Positions 42,437-52,475 of a stretch of DNA of 64,000 nucleotides are shown in pieces. The notes under the pieces are model-generated. The model saw only the letters and a list, made by a program, of their open reading frames with translations, was not told the DNA's origin and ran no database searches. The stretch is from an uncultured Butyrivibrio sp. (lineage in GTDB: Bacteria > Bacillota > Clostridia > Lachnospirales > Lachnospiraceae). The stretch spans positions 1 to 64,000 of the forward strand of contig CAMORK010000003.1 in assembly GCA_946623755.1 (NCBI GenBank), in the 5' to 3' direction. Within the stretch, counting starts at the first letter, position 1. Each line of letters begins with the position of its first letter. The position numbers and the translations under genes were made by a program.

Positions 42437-44397
42437 TACATTATATCATAATTAAGCCATTGCTCAAACATGAGTATGTACCATATGAGTGGCTGGTATG
42501 CGCCGTCCTCTTTGGCAAAGTCATTCCAGATCTTATGTACAACCTTAGGATTAAGGTATCCTTCCCTTTTTAACTTATCCTCTGCTATCAGATCTTCAGC
42601 CCAGCTCTTTAGTTCAGGCGTTTTAAGCCAGTCTGCTATCGGTATTGAAAAGCCCTTCTTTGGCCTGTCCACAAGCTCTTTCGGCACATACCTGTAGAGA
42701 ACATTTCTCAGAACCTGCTTACCCTGTCCTGTTGCCGGGGCTCTTAAAAGATTCATCGGAAGGCTCCATGCAAACTCAATCACATCGGGATCAAGAAGCG
42801 GGATCCTGCTCTCCAAAGATACTGCCATTCCGGATCTGTCCACCTTAACAAGGATATCGTCGGGGTGGTACATCTTCATATCAAGCAGCATGATGTCGTG
42901 GTTCACCTCTCCCAGCACATTCTTCCCGGACCGGTTTAGCTTATAGGGAAGACGGATGTGGTTTTTGGCAACGTCAAATCCAAGGGGCGTGCGCTCCGTT
43001 TCAGCCTGTATCCTGTACAGATCTTCAGGGCTCTTTGCCTGCATAAGTCTTGCTTTATTGAGGAAAACCTCATCCCTTTTTGCCGCTCTTGAATGGACAA
43101 ACATCTTGCCCGCTCCGCTCCTTAGGCCGGTCGGGATACTCCTCATCTTATTCCATATCCTGTCTACCGAGGCATATGAATTATATCCGCAAAAGAGCTC
43201 ATCGCCTCCGTCACCGGATAGAGAAACCGTTACGTGTTCTTTGGTCATCTTACTGACAAGATAGGTCGGTATCTGTGACGAATCCGCAAAGGGCTCCCCA
43301 TAGATATGAGGGAGCTTGGGGATGACGTCTTTTGCGTCCTGCTCTGTAATATAGAGCTCTGTGTGCTGAGTCCCAAGGTGCGCCGCTATCTCTTTTGCCA
43401 CCTCAGCTTCATTAAACTTGGGGTCAGGCATGCCTATGGTAAAGGTCCTTGCCTTGCCGCCGCATACCTGCTGCATCAAAGACACAACAGTACTTGAATC
43501 TATTCCTGCAGAAAGGAACGCTCCGACAGGAACGTCAGATACGAGCTGTCCTCTTATCGCCTCCATAAGGCGCTTTTCAAGCTCATCCGCAGCTTCCTCG
43601 GCTGTTCCCGTAAACAGATTCTGCTGTCCCTTTAAGGCAATCTCATTAATATCGTAATAGGTTTCAAACCTGTATGCTCCGCCGGATCTCTGGATACCGG
43701 TTATGCCTCCCGCGTCATCATCTGCATGCACAGGTCTGAAATATGAAAATGGCGCAGATACAGTCAGTATCGTGCCAGGCTCAAGCTTATAGATATCCTG
43801 GTAGATGGTGTAAGGAGCAGGAATATAGCCGTGGCAGAAATAGAGGTTTAAAGCCTCCTCAAATATCCTGTTCTTAAAGCCTTCTATTGCCATGATCGCA
43901 CTGATCTCTGACGCAAAGACAAAATTTCCGTTAACAAAGCCGTAGTAAAGAGGCTTCTCACCGATCCTGTCCCTAGAAAGGCTTATCTCATGAGTCTCCC
44001 TGTCGTAAACAGCAAGGCCGAACATGCCCTTGCAGAACTTAAGAGTCTCTGCAATGCCAAGGCTTTCAATGGCTTCCAGCAAGACCTCAGTATCGGAGGT
44101 TCCGCGAAAACTTGTGACATAGCCCTTTCCCTTAAGAAGGTCAGCGAGCTTATCCGCATTATATATCTCGCCGTTATAGACAATGACAGTCCTTCCACTC
44201 TTTGATACCATGGGCTGTGCACCCGTTTCAGAGAGATCTCTTATAGCAAGTCTTCTGTGTCCAAGCCAGACTCTCTCACCGGGTCCTGCCCAGATATCGC
44301 CGGCATCGGGGCCTCTGTGAATAAGGCGCTCAGTCATCCGCTTTATATTCTTTTCACTGTTGTTTCCAAGTCCGCATATTCCTGCGATTCCGCACAT
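42436..44397 (-). CDS. asnB: AsnB-type glutamine amidotransferase, first copy
   Basis: Class II glutamine-hydrolysing asparagine-synthetase family protein of 653 residues. The N-terminal glutaminase begins MCGIAGI with the nucleophile Cys2 and has IHRGPDAGD and VYNGEIYNAD. The synthetase half has the PP-loop GAFLSAGIDSSTVV near residue 305, SLSGDGGDELFCGYN and KPKKGFSIP-like RPKKGFSIPIADW. It makes an amide from glutamine nitrogen. Inside glycan loci such proteins (for example WbpS) amidate uronic acids, which fits the UDP-GalNAcA pathway here. The SD AAGGGG precedes the ATG. The second copy, at 48256-50163, has the same layout. Confidence 0.9.
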   Translation of the reverse strand: MCGIAGICGLGNNSEKNIKRMTERLIHRGPDAGDIWAGPGERVWLGHRRLAIRDLSETGAQPMVSKSGRTVIVYNGEIYNADKLADLLKGKGYVTSFRGTSDTEVLLEAIESLGIAETLKFCKGMFGLAVYDRETHEISLSRDRIGEKPLYYGFVNGNFVFASEISAIMAIEGFKNRIFEEALNLYFCHGYIPAPYTIYQDIYKLEPGTILTVSAPFSYFRPVHADDDAGGITGIQRSGGAYRFETYYDINEIALKGQQNLFTGTAEEAADELEKRLMEAIRGQLVSDVPVGAFLSAGIDSSTVVSLMQQVCGGKARTFTIGMPDPKFNEAEVAKEIAAHLGTQHTELYITEQDAKDVIPKLPHIYGEPFADSSQIPTYLVSKMTKEHVTVSLSGDGGDELFCGYNSYASVDRIWNKMRSIPTGLRSGAGKMFVHSRAAKRDEVFLNKARLMQAKSPEDLYRIQAETERTPLGFDVAKNHIRLPYKLNRSGKNVLGEVNHDIMLLDMKMYHPDDILVKVDRSGMAVSLESRIPLLDPDVIEFAWSLPMNLLRAPATGQGKQVLRNVLYRYVPKELVDRPKKGFSIPIADWLKTPELKSWAEDLIAEDKLKREGYLNPKVVHKIWNDFAKEDGAYQPLIWYILMFEQWLNYDIM

Positions 44398-44409
44398 AGT
44401 TTTCCCCTT

Positions 44410-45498
44410 TTAGTCTATAAGCGAATTGTAGTCGTAGTTCATAAGAAGGTCTTTTTCAGCATCGAGGTACTGCCCGGCATTCTCTCTTGTGATCCTGAAA
44501 GAAGATTCCTTAAGCCCGTTTTCGGCTTCAGCTATCTTCTCAATTATAAAGGAGCTCACGTTCTCATCGTAGTGCGCCTGATCCCTGTACCTTCCCAGGT
44601 CGGCTGTAATGTCTGTCTCCATTGTGAAGCTGTATATGTGGATGTTGTCATACTCAAGCATCATCTCGATGGCCTGCTTTTTGTACTCAAGCTCTTTTTC
44701 CAGATCCCCGTCCTCCTTAAGGCCTCCGAAATACACCATGGAATACGGTGGGAAGAAATACAGAAACGTGGTCTCGGGGTGCTGCGATGCTACGCTAAGG
44801 ACGTTTGATGTCATATTCTCCGATACCATCCTTATCTCTTCTTCTGTGACAGGATTTATCTGCTCAGGATCGGAAAAAGATGTTCTTCCTGCAAGAGCAT
44901 TTTCTTTGCTGAACTGATTGTGGCTTGCAGTATAACTGTAGACGTCAAAGCTCGTATGTCCGCCCTCTTCTCCCTTAAGATATCCAATCAGCATGGGCAG
45001 CGTGTAGGATACGACGGCGTCTCTGTTTAAAAGATATTTTACATCGTCAAAGGGATTCTTATTTGTAAGGTACTCGGGATATTCACCCATATCGAGCCTG
45101 AGTTCATCCTTATCCCTTACAAGAAGAGTGTAATCAAGTCCCCTCAGCACGTACTTCGGAGCATGTCCGCTCTCATATGAGACCCTCAGATTCTCTTCGA
45201 TTTCCTTGTAGGTAGCCCCTGAAAAAGGTACCTTGATGGAAGTTGTTCCAAAGGATCTGTCAAACTCCGATGCCGAGAAATTCTCTGTCATTGATGTTCC
45301 TGTGATAATAGCGTCATAGTCAAAATGCTTTGTAATGCCATCATTCTGATATCGCTGTTCCTCAAGATCATAGAACAGATATGGCCTTGGACTTCTGTAA
45401 TGGAAAAAAGGGTCTGTCCAGAAGACACATCCTCCAATGGCCAAAAGAGATACAGCCAGCAGTATTAAGCTTGAATAAAACCACTTTTTTCCGCTCAT
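44410..45498 (-). CDS. SGNH-hydrolase-like partner of MBOAT
   Basis: Protein of 362 residues with one N-terminal membrane anchor (residues ~6-26, SLILLAVSLLAIGGCVFW) and an extracytoplasmic domain. AIITGTSMTENF carries the block-I-like nucleophile Ser, and RDQAHYDEN the block-V-like Asp-x-x-His, so the catalytic set of an SGNH/AlgJ-like acyltransferase seems present. It lies 11 bases after the MBOAT gene, and the pair should move acyl groups across the membrane onto the glycan outside the cell. The SD AGGTC is moderate. Confidence 0.8.
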   Translation of the reverse strand: MSGKKWFYSSLILLAVSLLAIGGCVFWTDPFFHYRSPRPYLFYDLEEQRYQNDGITKHFDYDAIITGTSMTENFSASEFDRSFGTTSIKVPFSGATYKEIEENLRVSYESGHAPKYVLRGLDYTLLVRDKDELRLDMGEYPEYLTNKNPFDDVKYLLNRDAVVSYTLPMLIGYLKGEEGGHTSFDVYSYTASHNQFSKENALAGRTSFSDPEQINPVTEEEIRMVSENMTSNVLSVASQHPETTFLYFFPPYSMVYFGGLKEDGDLEKELEYKKQAIEMMLEYDNIHIYSFTMETDITADLGRYRDQAHYDENVSSFIIEKIAEAENGLKESSFRITRENAGQYLDAEKDLLMNYDYNSLID

Positions 45499-45509
45499 AA
45501 CAGACCTTT

Positions 45510-47042
45510 TTAAAAATTAAAGTAAAGGAAGGTTGATACAGAACTCAGTGAAACTATGCACAGAGTAAGTATCACCCATGTAAATACCAGTGAAAGCACA
45601 TTTGTTTTGTACTTTCTCTCATAGTTGTTCGGAAAGCACAGGCAGATGATAAGCGCTAAGAGTGTTATCAGTATGAAGCCGCCCCAGAATACCAGATTGT
45701 CATTCTGAGGAAGATGCAAAATGCTGAGCAGATATCTGAACTTCGGAAGCCTGAAGCACTCAAGTATTTCTGTCCTTACATCTCTTATATCAAACCGCAG
45801 CCTTCTCAGAAGCAAAAGCCACATGGTAACGCTGTCAGATCTGAACAGGAGCCATGCCACATTTATAAATGCGAAGGTCACGATCCACTGAACCGTCTTT
45901 ATAAGTCCGCAAAGTGCCTTGCCCACTGCACCCGGTGCACTCTCTGCCCCGCGATATATCTTTTTGTAAATCCCTGATGTAAATTTGTTGAAGCACTGAG
46001 CCAGTCCGTGGAGAACGCCCCAGAGAATAAAGGTCCAGTTTGCGCCGTGCCAGATTCCGCTTATCAGGAACACTATCATTGTGTTCAGATAAGTCCTTGC
46101 CTTACCCTTCCTGTTTCCGCCGAGGGGGATGTAAATATAGGTGGTAAGGAACCTCGTCAGTGTCATGTGCCAGCGCTTCCAGAAATCCGCCACAGAAAGT
46201 GCCTTGTAGGGAGAATTGAAGTTCATCGGTATAGCAAGATTAAACATGGATCCAAGACCTGTAGCCATGTCGCTGTATCCGCTGAAATCAAAGTAGATCT
46301 GGAATGTATAGGATAACATCACAATGATTATCTCTACTCTGGTAAGGGCGCCGTCCCCTATCGGGAAAAGAGCTGCCTTCTGCATTGCAATATCCACCGC
46401 AGCCCCGAAGGTATCCGCGATGAGGACCTTCTTGGCAAGACCTCTTGCAAACATCATTATGCCCTTCGAGAGATTGTCGTAGTTTATGTGATGTTTGGAT
46501 GAATCCCTGAACTGAGGAACCAGCTCTTTGTGAAGAACAATGGGACCTGCCACCAGCTGCGGGAAAAAGGATACAAACAGAGCATACTCAAGAAACGAAT
46601 AGCCCTTTGCCTCACCCTTATATGCATCCACAATAAAGGATATCTGCTGGAACGTAAAAAAGCTTATGCCCAGCGGCAGAGTAATATGTCGCAGCACAAA
46701 GTCAGTGCTGAATGCATGGTTGATATTGTCTAAGAAGAAATCGTAATACTTGAAATAAAAGATAAGACCTATATCAAAGATAAGTCCCAGAACAAGGAGC
46801 GCCTTGCGCTTTTTCTGAGTAGTCCCTTCTCTCTGCATCAGCCTGTAAACAAAGTAGTTTACCAGTATGCTGGCGCAGATTATCGGAAGATAACCGATGT
46901 TAAAATATGCATAGAACCACAGGCTCATTACAAGGAGAAACCCTTGAGCCAGCCTGTCTTTCCCAATATGATACAGCCCAAAATATCCCAGCAGAGTAAT
47001 GGGCAGAAAACACAATATAAAAATATATGAATTAAATTGCAC
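45510..47042 (-). CDS. MBOAT O-acyltransferase (AlgI-like)
   Basis: Polytopic protein of 510 residues with about 11 hydrophobic segments. The MBOAT core is clear: FDFSGYSDMATGLGSMF, FWKRWHMTLTRFL with His292, and LISGIWHGANWTFILWG with the catalytic His332. It passes acyl, usually acetyl, groups to a surface polysaccharide. It starts with GTG, because the sequence QFNSYIFILCFLPI is the family N-terminus. The SD there is poor. It forms a pair with the SGNH-like gene that follows. Confidence 0.93.
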   Translation of the reverse strand: MQFNSYIFILCFLPITLLGYFGLYHIGKDRLAQGFLLVMSLWFYAYFNIGYLPIICASILVNYFVYRLMQREGTTQKKRKALLVLGLIFDIGLIFYFKYYDFFLDNINHAFSTDFVLRHITLPLGISFFTFQQISFIVDAYKGEAKGYSFLEYALFVSFFPQLVAGPIVLHKELVPQFRDSSKHHINYDNLSKGIMMFARGLAKKVLIADTFGAAVDIAMQKAALFPIGDGALTRVEIIIVMLSYTFQIYFDFSGYSDMATGLGSMFNLAIPMNFNSPYKALSVADFWKRWHMTLTRFLTTYIYIPLGGNRKGKARTYLNTMIVFLISGIWHGANWTFILWGVLHGLAQCFNKFTSGIYKKIYRGAESAPGAVGKALCGLIKTVQWIVTFAFINVAWLLFRSDSVTMWLLLLRRLRFDIRDVRTEILECFRLPKFRYLLSILHLPQNDNLVFWGGFILITLLALIICLCFPNNYERKYKTNVLSLVFTWVILTLCIVSLSSVSTFLYFNF

Positions 47043-47074
47043 TGCTCTTCACACTGCCTTTCCAAAACTGTAAG

Positions 47075-48259
47075 TTACTTATTCATTACCCCTTCCAGGT
47101 AATCTTTCCACTGACCGTTTATGATGTCAGGGTTATATTCATCCCGCACCTTCAGCGCGTTTTGTGACATCTCTTCTGCGAGCTTTCTGTCTGTGAGCAC
47201 ACGCCTTAATGCATCCGAAAGCTCTTTTACCATCTCTTCATCACTCGCCATGGGGATCAGAAGACCGTTATCCCCACTTCTGATAAGGTCTCTCGGTCCG
47301 CCGCAGGGGCAGTCTGTTGAGATGCATACAAGTCCCAGTGACATGGCTTCGATAAGGGCATTGGGATAACCTTCCTGTCTTGAAGTCAGGACAAAGACCT
47401 CTGACCCTGCGATCCTGTCGGGGACGTCGCTTACGCGTCCCATAAAGGTTACGCTCTCTGGAGCCTTGCTCTCAAACTCTTTTCTCTTTTCGCCGTCTCC
47501 GTAGATAACAACGCGGTAGTCCGGGAAGTCTTTCTCAAGTTCTTTAAACGCATTTATGAGAAGGATCTGATTCTTGTTGTCATCGAGCCTTCCCACGGTT
47601 ACTATCTCTTTTGCCCTCTCTTCAAAAGGCACAACGCTCCTGTTTATAAAATCCGGATGGATTGAATTGGGCAGGATCTTCGTCCTTACCCTGCTGTCAA
47701 AATACTCAGCTGCCTCAGTGGTCTGGACCACCACGCCTGCTGCCTTTTTAAAATAATGTCTCATGGAGAGGTTAAGGCTCTTTGTCCCATATTCCCTTGA
47801 AGGGTTAGATCTTACCGATACCACCACCGGGATTCCAAGGCCACGGGCCGACTTTATCGCCATGATATTGTTCTTGCCAAGGAAAGAGAGGATAACATCG
47901 GGATGAAGCTGCTTCCAGGTATCCTTAAGGATCTTTTCTCTCTTAATGAAATTGGCAATGCGCCCACTCCTGTCATTTAGAGGAAGCGCCGTGAACACAC
48001 GCTTTATGCCGTCTGCATTATCGTCAATCCACACCTTGTGCTCGTGGTCGTTTGGATCAAGCACAGTCAGTTCCAGGCAGCCTTCAGTGGGCTCACGATG
48101 CCAGGTGGCATGCGGAACTTCATACTCTTCCTGTCCGAGGTATGTCGTAACAAAAGTCACAATATATCCCTGAGAGTAGAAGTATTCAGCGAGATTACAC
48201 ATAACCCTCTCGGCTCCGCCCTTTACAAGGGAACCTATATACATAGCTATATGCTTCAT
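47075..48259 (-). CDS. Family 4 glycosyltransferase
   Basis: GT-B enzyme of 394 residues. SLVKGGAERVMCNLAEYF near the start binds the acceptor side. VTVGRLDDNKNQILLINAF opens the donor half, and FVLTSRQEGYPNALIEAMSL carries the E-x7-E pattern, followed by CPCGGPRDLI. It is a close sibling of the GT4 at 50167-51267. Its ATG overlaps the upstream amidotransferase stop (ATGA). Confidence 0.93.
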   Translation of the reverse strand: MKHIAMYIGSLVKGGAERVMCNLAEYFYSQGYIVTFVTTYLGQEEYEVPHATWHREPTEGCLELTVLDPNDHEHKVWIDDNADGIKRVFTALPLNDRSGRIANFIKREKILKDTWKQLHPDVILSFLGKNNIMAIKSARGLGIPVVVSVRSNPSREYGTKSLNLSMRHYFKKAAGVVVQTTEAAEYFDSRVRTKILPNSIHPDFINRSVVPFEERAKEIVTVGRLDDNKNQILLINAFKELEKDFPDYRVVIYGDGEKRKEFESKAPESVTFMGRVSDVPDRIAGSEVFVLTSRQEGYPNALIEAMSLGLVCISTDCPCGGPRDLIRSGDNGLLIPMASDEEMVKELSDALRRVLTDRKLAEEMSQNALKVRDEYNPDIINGQWKDYLEGVMNK

Positions 48260-50163
48260 AAGTACCTCTCATACCACTGCTGGAAGTTAAAAAAGCTCCA
48301 TGTAACTCCGGAGAAATTGGCTCCGCTTCCGTGTCCGCCATCTCCTGTCGCAAGATAGTCACGAACGAATTTCGATACATAAGCCGCATCAAATATTCCC
48401 TGATCTTTAAGGAAATCCTCCTGACTGAAGGTAAGGAGCTTCTCCTTTAAAGGGCCCCTGAGCCATGCATCTATGGGCACACTAAAACCCTTCTTGGGGC
48501 GCTCCAGCAGCTCTTTTGGAATATAATCATAAGCGATATCCTTGAGGATATGCTTCTTGTCGCCGTTCAGATATTTGAATCTGTGAGGTATTGCAAAGCT
48601 GTATTCCATAACGGAAGTATCCATGATGGGGCATCTGCACTCCAGTGAATACTTCATGGAAGCCCTGTCCATCTTGACCAGGATATCACTGGGAAGATAT
48701 GTATCCATATCAAGGAGCATTCTCCTGATCGCCCAGTTGTCCACGCCATAGTGCGACTCGATGGGGTATTTGCACGGGTAGGATCCCTGATTTGAAGGAT
48801 CATAATCTCCGGCTTCGGTTCCTGTCATAAATGCATGGGCAATCTTCAGATAGCTCTCTGATGAGAGCTGTGATTTGGTCTCGGGATCTCTGTTTCCCGC
48901 GATGGCCCTTACGCTGAATGGCATCCTGTCCATAACAGTTCCCCTGCCAAGCGAGATCTTGCCAAAGACATTTGCCACAGCTCCAAGGCCGTCCAGCCGC
49001 TGCGCTTTAGTAAGTTTCTCATATATGTTGTATCCGCAAAAGAACTCGTCGCCGCCATCGCCTGACAGTGCCACAGTTACTTTCTCTTTGGCCAGCTTAC
49101 ATACCAGCATGGTTGGAATCTGCGAGTCGTCCGCAAAAGGCTCATCGTAGTATCCGGGGATACTCTCCACCAGATCCAGCATCTCTTTCTCATCGATGTA
49201 AACTTCCGTGTGGTCTGTTCCAAGGTGCTTTGCTATTTCTTTTGCATAGACAGCCTCATTGTATTCGGGCTGGTTAAAGCCTATGGTAAATGTCCTTACG
49301 GGAGATGAACTGTTCTCCTGCGCAAGTGCTGTTATCAGTGATGAATCATAGCCTCCCGAAAGGAAGGTTCCCAGAGGAACATCTGCGATCATCCTGTCCG
49401 ATACAGACTTCTTAAGTCTCTTTTTGAGCTCCTCTTTGGCTTCATCATAGGTTTTTACCGGATGAGCAGACATTGTATCATAGGTCTTTTTGATGTCCCA
49501 GTACTTGTCCTTTTTGACCTCTCCATTTCTGAAATAGAGAACGCTTCCGGGCTCAAGCTGCCACACGTCCTCAAATATACTCTCCGGAGCATTTATATAC
49601 TGCTGGAAAAGATATCTCGAAATAATGCTCTTTCTGATCCTCGGAACAAAACCGGGGCAGGCCATGATAGGCTTAAGCTCTGAGCCAAAGACAATATTTC
49701 CGTTTTCAAGCCAGTAGTACAGGGGCTTTTTGCCAATCCTGTCCCTTGCAAGGATAAGCTCACTACTCTCCCTGTCATAGATCGCGATGGCAAACATACC
49801 GTGAATGTGATTCACAAAGTCTTTTCCCCACTTAAGGTACCCTGCGAGAATTACTTCTGTGTCGCAGGTGGATATGAAGGGATAGTCCGAGAGTTCTTTT
49901 TTCAGCTCAAGGAAATTGTAGATCTCGCCGTTAAACACCAGCGAAATCCTGCCGTCCTTTGACTCCATGGGCTGATGTCCAAGGGGTGATAAGTCCTGAA
50001 TGGAAAGACGCCTCTGGGCAAGTCCAACATTGTAGCCTCCGGTTCCCGGATAGAGCATTACACCGTTGTCGTCAGGACCTCTGTGGATCATGGTGTCGTT
50101 CATCAGGCGAAGTTCATCTTCTGTTATTCTGTTTTTTGAAATGTATCCACAGATTCCGCACAT
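48256..50163 (-). CDS. asnB: AsnB-type glutamine amidotransferase, second copy
   Basis: 635 residues: MCGICGYI with Cys2, MIHRGPDDNGV and VFNGEIYNFLELK in the glutaminase half, then GTFLSGGYDSSLITALAQ as the PP-loop and SGDGGDEFFCGYN. RPKKGFSVPIDAW is near the C-terminus. All catalytic landmarks are intact. It differs enough from the first copy to suggest different acceptors, perhaps two uronic acids in the repeat unit. It sits between two GT4 genes with a 3-base gap upstream and a 4-base overlap downstream, so it belongs to the glycan operon and not to general amino acid metabolism. Confidence 0.9.
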   Translation of the reverse strand: MCGICGYISKNRITEDELRLMNDTMIHRGPDDNGVMLYPGTGGYNVGLAQRRLSIQDLSPLGHQPMESKDGRISLVFNGEIYNFLELKKELSDYPFISTCDTEVILAGYLKWGKDFVNHIHGMFAIAIYDRESSELILARDRIGKKPLYYWLENGNIVFGSELKPIMACPGFVPRIRKSIISRYLFQQYINAPESIFEDVWQLEPGSVLYFRNGEVKKDKYWDIKKTYDTMSAHPVKTYDEAKEELKKRLKKSVSDRMIADVPLGTFLSGGYDSSLITALAQENSSSPVRTFTIGFNQPEYNEAVYAKEIAKHLGTDHTEVYIDEKEMLDLVESIPGYYDEPFADDSQIPTMLVCKLAKEKVTVALSGDGGDEFFCGYNIYEKLTKAQRLDGLGAVANVFGKISLGRGTVMDRMPFSVRAIAGNRDPETKSQLSSESYLKIAHAFMTGTEAGDYDPSNQGSYPCKYPIESHYGVDNWAIRRMLLDMDTYLPSDILVKMDRASMKYSLECRCPIMDTSVMEYSFAIPHRFKYLNGDKKHILKDIAYDYIPKELLERPKKGFSVPIDAWLRGPLKEKLLTFSQEDFLKDQGIFDAAYVSKFVRDYLATGDGGHGSGANFSGVTWSFFNFQQWYERYL

Positions 50164-50166
50164 ACT

Positions 50167-51267
50167 TTATCCGTCCACAATACTTTCAAGATATTCTTTC
50201 CACTGCGCAAATACTGCATCTGCGCTGGCTTTCTTCTCTATCTCAAGAGCCTTTTTACCAAAGCTCTCTCTTAAGTCCTTATCCTCTATAAGCCTGCAGA
50301 TCCTGTCTGCAAGAGCATCCTCATCGCCTACAGGAATAAGAAATCCGTTTACGCCATCCTCAATGACTTCTCTGGGACCTCCGCAGGGACAGTCAGTTGA
50401 AACCACCGGCATTCCCATAGCCATGGCCTCAAGAAGGGAGTTTGGCATTCCCTCATAGTCCGACGAATAGGCGTATAATTCGCCCTTTGGTATCTCTTTT
50501 TCCAGGCTGTTGCTGGCGCCCATAAGGAAAATGAAATCCTCTGCATTGTTGTCAGCAATGATCTTCTCAAGCTTCTGCCATGTTCCGTCCTTGGAATCAG
50601 GGCCATAGACTTTCAGCACATAGTCGGGGTGCTTGTCATGAACCTTTAAAAAGGCCCTTAACAGCATCGGCTGGTTCTTGAAGTCCACAATGCGCGCGTG
50701 GTGCATGACAGCCTTTTCTTTTACCTCAGGGTGAACAGCTCCGAAATACTTGTCAGTTATGGGATTCATAATGACTCTTGATTTTTCCTGCAGATAAGGC
50801 TTAAAGAATTCTCTTTGTTCCTGTGTCTGGTATACACATCCGGCAGCCTTGGGGAACAGCCACTTTATCTGAAGCTTGTCGGTAAAGTGGTCGTAGTGGC
50901 CTACCGGGTCTATCCTTACCGATATCACAACAGGTGTCCCTAAATTGCGCGCTGCAGTAAGAGCCCTGTAGTTGGCCTTTCTGGCAAATGCCACCAGGAC
51001 ATCGGGTTTATATTCTTTTACAAACTGCCTAAGGTATTTGATCCTAAGTAAAAACTTGGCGATCCTGTTTTTATTCTGATCACCTTCCTTAAGTCCCACA
51101 TGGACTCTCGTAACAGCCGGGTCCAGTACAAACTCATTCTCATCGTACCACTCGGTTGCCACGTATACCTTATAGCCTTCAGAGGCAAAGCGGTTGGCAA
51201 GATTGGTCACAACGCGCTCGGCCCCTCCCTGGCACAGGCAGTTTAAATGAAATGCAATGCTCTTCAT
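50167..51267 (-). CDS. Family 4 glycosyltransferase
   Basis: GT-B enzyme of about 366 residues. SIAFHLNCLCQGGAERVVTN opens it, and AYSSDYEGMPNSLLEAMAMG is the E-x7-E donor motif, followed by STDCPCGGPREVIEDG. The ATG at 51267 begins the family sequence. A GTG at 51279 that overlaps the upstream stop is a possible alternative with translational coupling. The sugar is unknown. Confidence 0.92.
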   Translation of the reverse strand: MKSIAFHLNCLCQGGAERVVTNLANRFASEGYKVYVATEWYDENEFVLDPAVTRVHVGLKEGDQNKNRIAKFLLRIKYLRQFVKEYKPDVLVAFARKANYRALTAARNLGTPVVISVRIDPVGHYDHFTDKLQIKWLFPKAAGCVYQTQEQREFFKPYLQEKSRVIMNPITDKYFGAVHPEVKEKAVMHHARIVDFKNQPMLLRAFLKVHDKHPDYVLKVYGPDSKDGTWQKLEKIIADNNAEDFIFLMGASNSLEKEIPKGELYAYSSDYEGMPNSLLEAMAMGMPVVSTDCPCGGPREVIEDGVNGFLIPVGDEDALADRICRLIEDKDLRESFGKKALEIEKKASADAVFAQWKEYLESIVDG

Positions 51268-51275
51268 ACGCTTAC

Positions 51276-52475
51276 TCACTCGTATCTCTTAAGTATCTCA
51301 TGGATACTCTCTTTATATTTGTCGGGAGCATAGACTGTTGCTCTCTCAAAGGACTTATCGGAATAGTTCCTTAAAAGCTCCTCATCATCAAGAATCCTCT
51401 CCATCTGTTCTGCCAGGATCCTCTCGCCCTCTGTTACATACTCGGGATCAAAGTTCTCCTCCTCATCCATATCAGGTACAAGTATTCCGAACTCTCCCAG
51501 GATCGGCTTATCTATACTGCTGCCGTCCGGGATCTCTTTTATCAGATTCTCATACTCTGCATCTGAGAGAAGTATCTCTCTTGGCCCTGTCTTACAGTCC
51601 GCAGAGATAACAGGCTTTCTTAAAGCCATTGCTTCAAGCACCGCATTGGGAAATCCCTCATGGTTGGAGCTGCAAACATAGACGTCAGAAGCTGCAACAT
51701 AGGGGAACGGGTTCTTCTTAACACCGGGAAAAGCCACCTTATCCTTGATCCCCAGGGCTTTGGCCAGCTCTTTATACTTATCCCAGTTTCCGGATCCAAG
51801 CACAAGAAGCCTGACTTCAGGATGCTTGTACTGTACCAGCGAAAAGGCTTTTACCAGATGCCAGATGCCTTTGATATAGTCATTTCTCGCAGAGCAGGAA
51901 AAGACCTTTATGTCATCCCCAAGAAACGGGTAATCATCCGGAGTTTCTCCGGCTCTGTTCTGTATATCCTGAATATCCAGGGGATTATAGATATAGGTGC
52001 TTCTGTCATACTTAAAATCAGACTGAAGCTGACGCACGATCTCTTTGGAGCAGGACAGGACCTGATCTGACTTTCTGCAAAAGAGCTTAACCTGCCTCGG
52101 TGATTCAAGATCGGTCTGACACCTGAGTCCCGTCAGGACCTTCTCCCCTGCTCTTGATAGGGAGTTTACATAGTTGGCAGAACTTCCGAAGCTGTAGCAG
52201 ATATCGATATTTCTCTCCTTCTTGATCCTGCGCGCCTTCTTTACTCTCTTAAGGACATTCATCACCTTGCTTATAACGCCCTTCTCAGAGGGCACATCAA
52301 TGTCGATGACATCAAGTCCTGTTATGTCGTAGTTGATATCCTTGGAACTGAAGATGAGGATACACACGTTATAATATTCCTGCATGAGCCTTGCGGTCTT
52401 AATGCAGACTCTCTCAAATCCTCCCTGATGGAGCATAGGCACCATCAGCATAAGGTTTTTCTTATTCTGATCCAT
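51276..52475 (-). CDS. Family 4 glycosyltransferase
   Basis: GT-B enzyme of 399 residues. MLMVPMLHQGGFERVCIKTA lies at the start, and CSSNHEGFPNAVLEAMALRK is the donor motif, followed by ISADCKTGPREILLSD. A short acidic insertion follows (MDEEENFDPEYVTEGE, near residue 345). GAGAGG lies 9 bases ahead of the ATG, which overlaps the upstream stop (TAATG). Confidence 0.92.
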   Translation of the reverse strand: MDQNKKNLMLMVPMLHQGGFERVCIKTARLMQEYYNVCILIFSSKDINYDITGLDVIDIDVPSEKGVISKVMNVLKRVKKARRIKKERNIDICYSFGSSANYVNSLSRAGEKVLTGLRCQTDLESPRQVKLFCRKSDQVLSCSKEIVRQLQSDFKYDRSTYIYNPLDIQDIQNRAGETPDDYPFLGDDIKVFSCSARNDYIKGIWHLVKAFSLVQYKHPEVRLLVLGSGNWDKYKELAKALGIKDKVAFPGVKKNPFPYVAASDVYVCSSNHEGFPNAVLEAMALRKPVISADCKTGPREILLSDAEYENLIKEIPDGSSIDKPILGEFGILVPDMDEEENFDPEYVTEGERILAEQMERILDDEELLRNYSDKSFERATVYAPDKYKESIHEILKRYE